NCBI GenBank assembly: GCA_017446125.1
Contig: JAFSRL010000213.1
Coordinates: 1-5,250, forward strand
Length of the DNA stretch: 5,250 nt
Direction of reading: 5' to 3'
Source: Lachnospiraceae bacterium
GTDB taxonomy: Bacteria; Bacillota; Clostridia; Lachnospirales; Lachnospiraceae
Of the stretch, positions 1-5,231 are shown piece after piece; within the stretch, counting starts at the first letter, position 1, and the number at the start of each line of letters is the position of its first letter. The translations under genes and the position numbers were made by a program. The notes below the pieces were generated by a model. It was not told the origin of the DNA and ran no database searches. It worked only from the letters and a program-made list of their open reading frames with translations.

Positions 1-343
1 CACCGTCGTGGATGAAGACGAGGTGCTGCCTGTCCCCTTTGTCACCTGACGTTGCAAACCACCTCAGTCCCGCGGCGACGGAGTCATAGCGCTCGGCGCC
101 GCCGGCGATCACGGCGCGCACCTTGGAAAAATGAAAACGCTCCACAATCTCCCTGCGGCAGTAATCAATGTCTTCCGCAGGCACCACAAGCACGACGTCC
201 TCGATGAAGCTGTCCTCAAACGTCTGCAGTGAATGACAAACGAGCGGCTTAGCGCCCAGTTCCAGATACTGTTTCTTCGGCCCCGCGCCCATCCTGCTTC
301 CGCTGCCGGCAGCCAAGACGATTGCGGTACATCTTACGCTCAT
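1..343 (-). CDS. ispD: IspD, 2-C-methyl-D-erythritol 4-phosphate cytidylyltransferase (N-terminal part)
   Basis: This cytosolic enzyme of the non-mevalonate isoprenoid pathway transfers CMP from CTP to 2-C-methyl-D-erythritol 4-phosphate. Reading leftwards from the ATG at 343-341 gives 114 codons before the window edge, about half of the usual 220-240 residues. The glycine-rich CTP loop LAAGSGSRMG is at residues 10-19, followed by PKKQYLEL at 22-29, with Arg17 and Lys24 as the expected nucleotide-binding residues. VVLVVP lies at 50-55, the family motif GGAERYDSVAAGL at 81-93, and IHDG, the start of the conserved HDGARP-type motif, at 111-114. The start puts the CTP loop at the usual distance from the N terminus. 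No Shine-Dalgarno sequence precedes it, and a -10 box lies six bases upstream, so the message may be leaderless. The gene is divergent from the phosphoribosyltransferase gene. The related TarI/IspD2 cytidylyltransferases are the main alternative; the cut-off C-terminal half would help decide. Confidence 0.9.
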   Translation of the reverse strand, partial: MSVRCTAIVLAAGSGSRMGAGPKKQYLELGAKPLVCHSLQTFEDSFIEDVVLVVPAEDIDYCRREIVERFHFSKVRAVIAGGAERYDSVAAGLRWFATSGDKGDRQHLVFIHDG

Positions 344-346
344 AGT

Positions 347-376
347 TTTACTATAGCACAGTTTATGTGTTAAAAT
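347..376 (+). promoter_or_regulatory. Promoter for the phosphoribosyltransferase gene
   Basis: TAAAAT at 371-376 matches five of six -10 positions and is preceded by TG at 368-369, giving an extended -10. A weak -35, TTTACT at 347-352, lies 18 bp upstream. Transcription should start near 383, leaving a leader of about 75 bases before the ATG at 458. The element overlaps the ispD promoter on the other strand, so the two probably cannot be occupied by polymerase at the same time. Confidence 0.5.
350..358 (-). promoter_or_regulatory. Extended -10 promoter for ispD
   Basis: Read on the minus strand the sequence is TGCTATAGT, an extended -10 element (TGn plus five of six matches to TATAAT). Only six bases separate it from the ispD ATG, which places the expected transcription start on or next to the A of the start codon. 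The best -35 candidate, TTAAAT at 380-375 with a 19-bp spacer, is poor, as is common for extended -10 promoters. The assignment rests on sequence match alone. Confidence 0.5.
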
Positions 377-386
377 TTAAGAAATC

Positions 387-461
387 ATGCAAAACGGATT
401 TTTCATAAGGTTTAACAGCAGTAGTTCACCGTGTAGTCGCGGACAAGGAGGGTTACGATGA
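387..461 (+). other. Possible 24-codon upstream ORF in the leader of the phosphoribosyltransferase gene
   Basis: An ATG at 387, about ten bases after the -10 box, opens a 24-codon frame beginning MQNGFFIRFN, followed by four serines in a row. Its TGA (459-461) overlaps the start codon of the next gene as ATGA, an arrangement that permits translational coupling. No Shine-Dalgarno sequence precedes this ATG, so it would have to be read from a nearly leaderless 5' end. Frames of this length arise easily by chance, so this is recorded only as a possible leader peptide. Confidence 0.2.
445..452 (+). promoter_or_regulatory. Strong ribosome binding site fixing the phosphoribosyltransferase start
   Basis: AAGGAGGG is close to the full complement of the 16S rRNA 3' end and lies five bases before the ATG at 458. 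It settles the start codon of the downstream gene. Confidence 0.85.
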
Positions 462-1099
462 TCGATTACAACAAGGTTTATTCCAGGGAACATCCGGACG
501 TCTTTATCAAGGTGATGGACGGGCATTTCGTTACGCCGAACTCTCACATCAATCATTATTTTGACATGACCACGACCAAGAGCCGTCGCTCCGAGGCGCG
601 TGACGTTGCGCGGGCGCTTGCCAAAGACTACGTCTCGAGCCAGATCGTTGATACCATCATCTGCCTCGAGGGGACGGACGTGATCGGCGCGTACCTTGCG
701 GATGAGCTGACCGACGCCGGCATCATGAGCATGAACCAGCACCGCACGATCTATGTCGCGGAGCCGGAGTATGATGCCTACGGACAGATCATCTTCCGCG
801 ACAACATGCAGATTATGATCCGGGAGAAATATGTGCTGGTGCTGCTGGCCTCGACGACGACCGGTAAGACCGTGAAGCGCGCGATCAACTCCATCAAATA
901 CTACGGCGGTGTCATCGCGGGTGTGTCCGCCATCTTTTCCGCAGCCAACAAGATCGGCCAGTACGAGATCCATCACCTGTTTTCCAAGTCGGACATTCCG
1001 GATTTCGTCTCCCACTCGGCGGACGACTGTCCGATGTGCAAACAGGGCATGCGCATCACCGCGATGTGCAACGGCTTTGGCTATTCCGAGATGCCGTAA
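458..1099 (+). CDS. PyrE-like phosphoribosyltransferase (orotate phosphoribosyltransferase family)
   Basis: The 213-residue product resembles the orotate phosphoribosyltransferase-like proteins of Lachnospiraceae, type I PRTase-fold enzymes that use PRPP; in PyrE the acceptor is orotate, giving OMP for pyrimidine synthesis. HFVTPNSHINHYFDM is at residues 23-37, a hydrophobic strand with Glu71, Gly72 and Asp74 at 64-77, and IIFRDNMQ at 111-118. The segment at the PRPP-loop position, VLVLLASTTTGKT (126-138), keeps the Thr/Gly turn but has Leu-Ala-Ser where family members usually carry two acidic residues. The C-terminal CPMCKQG (191-197) matches the CPLC motif seen near the end of some PyrE proteins. 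The start follows a strong ribosome site. The gene has its own promoter and is not beside other pyr genes, so the substrate is uncertain: it may be an accessory or regulatory relative rather than the housekeeping PyrE. The family call is fairly firm and the exact reaction is not. Confidence 0.75.
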   Translation: MIDYNKVYSREHPDVFIKVMDGHFVTPNSHINHYFDMTTTKSRRSEARDVARALAKDYVSSQIVDTIICLEGTDVIGAYLADELTDAGIMSMNQHRTIYVAEPEYDAYGQIIFRDNMQIMIREKYVLVLLASTTTGKTVKRAINSIKYYGGVIAGVSAIFSAANKIGQYEIHHLFSKSDIPDFVSHSADDCPMCKQGMRITAMCNGFGYSEMP

Positions 1100-1115
1100 T
1101 CATACAAAGCCGGGC

Positions 1116-1158
1116 GGGCCGAAAATATTGTGTAAAATTTGATTTTTCGCCCCGAAAA
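1116..1158 (+). repeat. Competing inverted repeats (CGAAAA / TTTTCG / CGAAAA) around the DUF4190 promoter
   Basis: TTTTCG at 1144-1149 is the reverse complement of CGAAAA at 1120-1125 and also of CGAAAA at 1153-1158. The right-hand pair has perfect 6-bp arms and a 3-base CCC loop. The left-hand pair extends outward, after one C-C mismatch, by GGG (1116-1118) against CCC (1151-1153). The two pairings exclude each other. The right-hand dyad lies inside the spacer of the promoter that follows, where an operator would fit. Neither is followed by a T-tract, so a terminator for the upstream gene is not well supported. Confidence 0.4.
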
Positions 1159-1167
1159 GCGTATAAT
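1139..1167 (+). promoter_or_regulatory. Sigma-A-type promoter for the DUF4190-like gene
   Basis: TTGATT (1139-1144, four of six matches) and a perfect TATAAT (1162-1167) are separated by exactly 17 bp, making this the best promoter in the window. Transcription should start around 1173-1175, only five to seven bases before the ATG at 1180. It probably also serves the SprA-like gene downstream, for which no separate promoter was found. Confidence 0.7.
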
Positions 1168-1179
1168 AGTAGAGCACAC

Positions 1180-1599
1180 ATGGACAATTACAACAGCAAT
1201 CAGAACGGGAATTATTATCAGGGATACGGACAGGCGGCGGCACCGGATGAGCACCTGCGCCTTGCAACGGTTGCAATGATTGTAGGGATTGCAGGCGTTG
1301 TGTTTGGCATTCAGGTCTTCGGCCTTGCCTTCTCCGGCGTGGCGATTGTGCTTGCGCTGTTGTCGAAGGGAAGCCGCAGTGAGATGGATTCCCGCGCGAG
1401 GGCGGCGCTGGTACTGGGCATCGTGGGCACGGTGGTCGGTGTCGTGACGGCGGTGGTGATTACGTATTCCGCGTTGAGGCTTCTGCCGCAGATGCTGCAC
1501 ACGGAAGAGTTTCATCAGGCGATGGAGCAGTTCTACGGCGAGCAGACAGACGAAGTGATTGAGCTGTTGGAAGAACAGTATCCGATGTTGACACAGTAG
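1180..1599 (+). CDS. DUF4190-like small membrane protein
   Basis: The 139-residue product begins with a polar tail rich in Asn, Tyr, Gln and Gly (residues 2-18), then a long hydrophobic block at about 27-62 with a break near 43-48 that could form two short helices. A charged loop (KGSRSEMDSRAR, 64-75) follows, then a second hydrophobic block at about 76-98. The tail of about 40 residues is acidic and probably helical, with Glu-rich stretches at 109-133. The tail, helix, short charged loop and glycine-rich helix match the DUF4190 pattern common in Firmicutes; its function is unknown. A longer reading from 1036 is rejected because it would overlap the preceding gene and place the promoter inside the coding region. 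The ATG at 1180 lacks a Shine-Dalgarno sequence and lies just after the TATAAT box, suggesting a nearly leaderless message. A role at the membrane is inferred from topology only. Confidence 0.7.
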   Translation: MDNYNSNQNGNYYQGYGQAAAPDEHLRLATVAMIVGIAGVVFGIQVFGLAFSGVAIVLALLSKGSRSEMDSRARAALVLGIVGTVVGVVTAVVITYSALRLLPQMLHTEEFHQAMEQFYGEQTDEVIELLEEQYPMLTQ

Positions 1600-1723
1600 T
1601 GGCAGCAGACACGCACTTGCTGCGTGGATGCGTAAGAACAAGTAGATTATGCCAAGAGTCGCAGACGGCCTGTGCATGGCACACTGGAATGCCGGCTGCG
1701 AATCAGCGCGAACGGAGTGAGCG
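1600..1723 (+). other. Intergenic region between the DUF4190-like and SprA-like genes
   Basis: These 124 bases hold no convincing promoter or terminator. Two mutually exclusive short stems can form near the left end: GCAGCA (1602-1607) with TGCTGC (1618-1623), or CACGCA (1610-1615) with TGCGTG (1621-1626). Neither is followed by a run of T. A ribosome site, GGAG at 1714-1717, lies six bases before the ATG at 1724. The layout fits read-through from the upstream gene. Confidence 0.4.
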
Positions 1724-2251
1724 ATGATCGGCGGACTTTCAGGTTATAACGCGTACATGGGCATGCAGGGCATGGGCTATTCTGCTTATGCCGCGGGTAA
1801 CGGTGCGGCGCAGGGTGCGGGTGAGAGCCACTCCATCAAGAACCCCGGCGAGTCCACGCAGGTGCAGGCGGGCAAGAAGGTTTCGCCCGCGGAGTGTGAG
1901 ACCTGCGCGAACCGCAAGTACCAGGACGGAAGCGACGAGCACGACGTGTCCTTCCAGGCACCCACGCACATTGACCCTTCCGCGGCAGGCGCTGCCGTGA
2001 TGAGCCATGAGCAGGAGCACGTCGCGAACGCGTACGAGAAGGCGGCGGAAAAGGGCGGCGAGGTCAAGCAGGCATCCGTCCAGATTCACACTGCGGTCTG
2101 CCCGGAGTGCGGAAGAGTGTATGTCTCCGGCGGCACGACGACCACACAGATCAAGTACCCCGGCGAAGAGGAAAGCCCCTACCAGAAGGCGCGCAAGGCG
2201 CAGGACGCGGCGAACCTGCATCAGGGGATGTACCTGAACATGGCGGTCTAA
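1724..2251 (+). CDS. SprA-like putative zinc metallopeptidase
   Basis: The 175-residue product contains the zinc-metallopeptidase motif HEQEH at residues 95-99 (HExxH: His95 and His99 as likely zinc ligands, Glu96 as catalytic base). Two CxxC pairs flank it, Cys58/Cys61 in ECETCANRKYQDGSDE (57-72) and Cys126/Cys129 in CPECGRVYVSGG (126-137). This order, with the RKYQDGSDE and YVSGGTT blocks, matches the SprA-related family as I recall it, which is annotated as a putative metallopeptidase of unknown substrate. The first 34 residues are rich in Gly, Ala, Met and Tyr and look flexible. There is no clear signal peptide or membrane helix, so a cytoplasmic location is likely. The cysteine pairs could form a second zinc site or a disulfide-sensitive clamp. 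The start is set by GGAG six bases upstream. It is probably co-transcribed with the DUF4190-like gene. The fold call is good; proteolytic activity is inferred. Confidence 0.75.
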   Translation: MIGGLSGYNAYMGMQGMGYSAYAAGNGAAQGAGESHSIKNPGESTQVQAGKKVSPAECETCANRKYQDGSDEHDVSFQAPTHIDPSAAGAAVMSHEQEHVANAYEKAAEKGGEVKQASVQIHTAVCPECGRVYVSGGTTTTQIKYPGEEESPYQKARKAQDAANLHQGMYLNMAV

Positions 2252-2275
2252 GCAATTCCTTTTCCCGTCAAAAAG

Positions 2276-2284
2276 TGCTATACT
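2276..2284 (+). promoter_or_regulatory. Extended -10 promoter for the DUF975-tex unit
   Basis: TGCTATACT is an extended -10 element (TGn plus five of six matches to TATAAT). The -35 position, TTCCTT at 2256-2261 with a 17-bp spacer, is poor, which extended -10 promoters tolerate. Transcription should start near 2291, on the left arm of the hairpin at 2287-2311. The leader to the ATG at 2342 would be about 50 bases. Confidence 0.5.
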
Positions 2285-2286
2285 AA

Positions 2287-2311
2287 AGAGCGGAGGTTGT
2301 ACCTCCGCTTT
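2287..2311 (+). promoter_or_regulatory. GC-rich hairpin at the predicted 5' end of the DUF975-tex mRNA
   Basis: AGCGGAGGT (2289-2297) pairs perfectly with ACCTCCGCT (2301-2309) across a 3-base TGT loop; a G-T and an A-T pair extend the stem to 11 bp. TTTACTT (2309-2315) overlaps and follows the right arm, a short and broken T-tract. Two readings are possible: a weak terminator for the SprA-like gene, which ends 35 bases upstream, or a 5'-terminal stabilising hairpin of the next transcript, since the predicted start falls on its left arm. The stem also contains GGAGG, but no start codon lies at the right distance after it. Confidence 0.55.
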
Positions 2312-2324
2312 ACTTATGCCCGGA

Positions 2325-2331
2325 AGAGGAG
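2325..2331 (+). promoter_or_regulatory. Ribosome binding site deciding the DUF975 start
   Basis: AGAGGAG lies ten bases before the ATG at 2342, with a second AGGA at 2337-2340 too close to be the main site. This supports the ATG over the in-frame TTG at 2297, which lies within the hairpin and has no usable ribosome site. Confidence 0.7.
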
Positions 2332-2341
2332 TACGCAGGAA

Positions 2342-3040
2342 ATGACAAATACCACCGTGAAGGCGTATGCGAGAGAGCGCATGCTGGGGAATTACGGAAA
2401 AGCAATCTCCGCATTGTTAACGGTAGCAGCATTACGAATGATCGCAAGCGGGATCATCGGCTCGGTCTTTGACTTATCGAGCATTCTGATGGTCATCTGC
2501 AATTTCCTTGCATCTTTGATTGTGGAGCTCGTCAGCGGAATTCTGATGGCGGGGCTGGCGTTTTTCTTTTTGAAAATCATGTACGGACAGGACGCGCTGT
2601 CGGTGGATGTGTTTCACGCATTCACGGAGCAGCCGGAAAAGGCGGTGCGCATCATGCTGGTGTTGACGATTGCCGCGCAGCTTTATCAGGTGCCGCTCTT
2701 ACTCTTTATGGCGATGCCATTTGGCAGCGGCATGTCCGGGCTGATGCTGTTTCTGACACTCTTCGGCTTCGCCGGTTACGCGTTCGTATGGCTGACGTAT
2801 TCACAGGCGTTCTACCTGTTGCAGGATTTCCCGGAGAAGGAAGCGGGCGAGCTTTTGCGGATGAGCAAGGAACTCATGCGCGGCAACCGCGTGCGTCTGC
2901 TGGGACTCGTCGCGAGCTTTGTGCCGCTGTTTTTGCTGGGCGTCGTGACGCTGTTTTTGCCGTTGTTGTGGGTGGGCGCATACCTGCAGGCATCGCAGGC
3001 GTCCTTTTACAGAGAACTGATGATAGAGCGGAGGGGATGA
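2342..3040 (+). CDS. DUF975 family polytopic membrane protein
   Basis: The product has 232 residues and about five hydrophobic segments, near residues 21-41, 45-78 (possibly two helices), 101-124, 131-156 and 184-213. Features typical of DUF975 proteins are the basic N-terminal stretch VKAYARERMLGNYGKAI (6-22), the central cytoplasmic segment GQDALSVDVFHAF (82-94), the late block LLRMSKELMRGNRVRLLGL (171-189) with its Ser-x-x-Leu-Met-x-Gly pattern, and the closing ASFYREL (220-226). The family is widespread in Firmicutes and has no established function; an integral cytoplasmic membrane location is clear. A longer start at TTG 2297 would begin inside the hairpin and is rejected. The stop codon is one nucleotide from the tex start and the tex ribosome site lies in the last codons of this gene, so the two are translationally coupled. 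No functional link to Tex is known to me; the pairing may only be shared transcription. Confidence 0.75.
   Translation: MTNTTVKAYARERMLGNYGKAISALLTVAALRMIASGIIGSVFDLSSILMVICNFLASLIVELVSGILMAGLAFFFLKIMYGQDALSVDVFHAFTEQPEKAVRIMLVLTIAAQLYQVPLLLFMAMPFGSGMSGLMLFLTLFGFAGYAFVWLTYSQAFYLLQDFPEKEAGELLRMSKELMRGNRVRLLGLVASFVPLFLLGVVTLFLPLLWVGAYLQASQASFYRELMIERRG
3030..3036 (+). promoter_or_regulatory. Ribosome binding site for tex inside the DUF975 gene
   Basis: GGAGGGG overlaps the last codons of the DUF975 gene and lies five bases before GTG 3042 and eight before TTG 3045. It supports translational coupling but does not by itself choose between the two adjacent start codons. Confidence 0.75.
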
Positions 3041-3041
3041 C

Positions 3042-5231
3042 GTGTTGGACATTGCTTTGATCATCGCGGAAGAGTTGAAGATCAAAAAGGCGCAGGTGGA
3101 GGCGACCGTAAAGCTCATCGATGAGGGGAATACGATTCCGTTCATTTCGCGTTACCGCAAGGAGGCGACAGGCGCTCTAAACGACGAGGTGTTGCGCGCG
3201 CTGGATGAGCGCTTGAAGTATTTGCGTTCGCTTCAGGAGCGCAAGGCGCAGGTGCTTTCGAGCATCGAGGAGCAGGGCGCGCTGACGGACGAATTGAAAA
3301 AGAGCATAGAGGACGCGATGACGCTGGTTGTGGTCGAGGACCTTTACCGGCCTTATAAGCCCAAGCGCAAGACAAGGGCGTCTGTTGCGAGAGCGCAGGG
3401 GCTGGAGCCCTTGGCGGAGATTTTGCTTGCGCAGGAAACATCCCGGGCGCTTGCCGAAGAGGCGAAGCCCTTTGTCGATGAGGAGAAGGGGGTCGCGGAT
3501 GTGGCGGCTGCCGTGCAGGGCGCAAAGGACATCATCGCGGAGTCCGTGTCGGATGTAGCGGAGTACCGCGCGTATATCCGTGAGGAGACCTTCGCGCAGG
3601 GCATGATTTCGTCCTCCACGAAGGATGATACCGTGAAGGGCGTGTTTGAAAACTATTATCATTACGAGGAAGCGCTTACGAAGGTGCCGGGGCACCGCGT
3701 GCTGGCGTTGAACCGCGGCGAGAAGGAAAAGGTTTTGAGTGTGAAAATCACGGCGCCCGCGGAACAGATTTTGCAGTATCTTGAGACGAAGGTTGTTACG
3801 AAAAACAATCCGGTGACGACGCCGGTGCTGAAGGATGCGGTGAAGGACGCGTACGAGCGGCTCATCGCGCCGGCAATCGAGCGTGAAATCAGAAACGAAC
3901 TGACCGAGAAGGCGGAGGACGTTTCGATTGCGGTCTTTAAGAAGAATTTGTCGCAGCTTCTTCTGCAGCCGCCCATTGCGGGGAAGACCGTGCTGGGCTG
4001 GGATCCGGCGTTCCGTACGGGCTGTAAGTTAGCGGTTGTTGACGCGACTGGTAAGGTGCTGGATACGACCGTTGTTTACCCGACCGCACCGCAGAACAAA
4101 ATCGCGGAAACAAAGAAGGAAGTGAAGGCGCTCATCGACAGGTACGGCGTGGAGTTGTTCAGCGTGGGCAACGGCACGGCGTCGCGCGAGTCGGAGCAGG
4201 TCATCGTGGATATGATCAAGGAGTGGCAGCCTTCCCTGAAGCATCCGCTGCAGTACGTCATCGTGAATGAGGCGGGGGCGAGTGTGTACAGCGCGTCGAA
4301 GCTTGCGTCGGAGGAGTTCCCGCAGTTTGATGTGGGACAGCGCAGCGCCGCGTCGATTGCAAGACGTTTGCAGGACCCGCTTGCGGAGCTTGTGAAGATT
4401 GACCCGAAGTCGATCGGTGTCGGACAGTACCAGCACGACATGAACCAGAAGAAGCTGTCCGAGGCGTTGAACGGTGTGGTCGAGGACTGCGTGAACGCGG
4501 TGGGCGTGGATTTGAACACGGCGAGTGTGCCGCTGCTCACCTACATCTCCGGCATCAACAAGACCATCGCGAAGAACATCGTGGATTACCGCGAGGCGAA
4601 CGGTGCGTTCAAAAACCGCGAGGCCCTGCTGCAGGTGCCGAAGCTGGGAAAGAAGGCTTTCGAGCAGTGCGCTGGATTTTTGCGCATCTTGGACGGCGAT
4701 GAGGTGCTGGACGCAACGAGTGTGCATCCGGAATCGTATGCCGCGGCGCGTGCGTTGATGGAGAAGCTGAAGCTCACGGCGGATGACGTGAAGCGGATGC
4801 AGCATGAGGCGGCAAAAAAGAAGGGCGGAAAAACAAAGGACCTACTTGCGGGTTTAGGGAACGCGGCAGCGGTCGCGGCGGAATTGAACGTGGGAGAGAT
4901 CACCTTGCGAGATATTGCGTCCGAGCTGGTGAAGCCCTCGCGCGACCCCAGAGACGAGATGCCCTCGCCCGTTTTGCGCAGCGACATCATTGAGATGAAG
5001 GATTTGACCGAGGGCATGGTCCTGAAGGGGACCGTGCGCAACCTCGTGGACTTTGGCGCCTTTGTGGACATCGGCGTGCACCAGGACGGTCTTGTGCATG
5101 TGTCGGAAATCACGAAGCGTTACATCAAGCATCCCATGGACGCGCTGTCGGTCGGGGACGTGGTGGACGTGAAGGTGCTGAATGTGGATAAGGAGAAGAA
5201 CCGGATTTCATTGACGATGAAGGATGTATAA
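3042..5231 (+). CDS. tex: Tex family S1 RNA-binding transcription accessory protein
   Basis: The 729-residue product is a full-length Tex protein (usual length about 715-775). Tex is a cytoplasmic nucleic-acid-binding factor linked to transcription. The helical N-terminal domain carries the signature LIDEGNTIPFISRYRKEATG (residues 25-44) and DLYRPYKPKRKTRA (100-113). A YqgF/RNase H-like domain begins near GWDPAFRTGCK (about 319-329) and includes VGNGTASRESE. Next come NEAGASVYSASKLASEEFP and the KIDPKSIGVGQYQHDM block, then the helix-hairpin-helix region at about 489-548 (DLNTAS, SGINKTIAKNIVDYRE, LLQVPKLGKKAFEQCAGFLRI). An S1 domain fills about 658-729, with NLVDFGAFVDIGVHQDGLVH at its core and RISLTM at its end. 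GTG 3042 is chosen, but TTG 3045 is equally possible and changes the protein by one residue. No frameshift or missing domain is seen. It is the second gene of a unit with the DUF975 gene. Confidence 0.97.
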   Translation: MLDIALIIAEELKIKKAQVEATVKLIDEGNTIPFISRYRKEATGALNDEVLRALDERLKYLRSLQERKAQVLSSIEEQGALTDELKKSIEDAMTLVVVEDLYRPYKPKRKTRASVARAQGLEPLAEILLAQETSRALAEEAKPFVDEEKGVADVAAAVQGAKDIIAESVSDVAEYRAYIREETFAQGMISSSTKDDTVKGVFENYYHYEEALTKVPGHRVLALNRGEKEKVLSVKITAPAEQILQYLETKVVTKNNPVTTPVLKDAVKDAYERLIAPAIEREIRNELTEKAEDVSIAVFKKNLSQLLLQPPIAGKTVLGWDPAFRTGCKLAVVDATGKVLDTTVVYPTAPQNKIAETKKEVKALIDRYGVELFSVGNGTASRESEQVIVDMIKEWQPSLKHPLQYVIVNEAGASVYSASKLASEEFPQFDVGQRSAASIARRLQDPLAELVKIDPKSIGVGQYQHDMNQKKLSEALNGVVEDCVNAVGVDLNTASVPLLTYISGINKTIAKNIVDYREANGAFKNREALLQVPKLGKKAFEQCAGFLRILDGDEVLDATSVHPESYAAARALMEKLKLTADDVKRMQHEAAKKKGGKTKDLLAGLGNAAAVAAELNVGEITLRDIASELVKPSRDPRDEMPSPVLRSDIIEMKDLTEGMVLKGTVRNLVDFGAFVDIGVHQDGLVHVSEITKRYIKHPMDALSVGDVVDVKVLNVDKEKNRISLTMKDV

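Noticed and set aside
377..1015. A 212-codon open frame on the minus strand opposite the phosphoribosyltransferase gene.
   Set aside because: It lies entirely antisense to a gene with a strong ribosome site and recognisable family motifs. Its product is rich in Arg, His and Asp with no recognisable domain, as expected from a GC-rich antisense frame.
1036..1179. A 48-codon N-terminal extension of the DUF4190-like gene.
   Set aside because: It overlaps the end of the phosphoribosyltransferase gene, and the TTGATT/TATAAT promoter falls within it. The Asn/Tyr-rich start at 1180 fits the family better.
1588..1593. A perfect TTGACA -35 hexamer at the end of the DUF4190-like gene.
   Set aside because: No -10-like sequence lies 15-19 bases downstream (the region reads around ACGCACTT), so no promoter for the SprA-like gene can be claimed here.
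1649..1720. A 23-codon frame ending three bases before the SprA-like start.
   Set aside because: No ribosome site precedes its ATG, and its composition is unremarkable. Short frames like this are expected by chance.
2316..2345. A 9-codon frame ending in an ATGA overlap with the DUF975 start.
   Set aside because: It lacks a ribosome site. Any gene starting ATGA provides a stop in this frame, so the overlap alone carries little weight.
4029..4805. A 258-codon minus-strand open frame inside tex.
   Set aside because: It is antisense to the most strongly conserved part of tex, and the predicted protein is a Leu/Arg/His-rich artefact of tex codon use. No ribosome site or family motif supports it.
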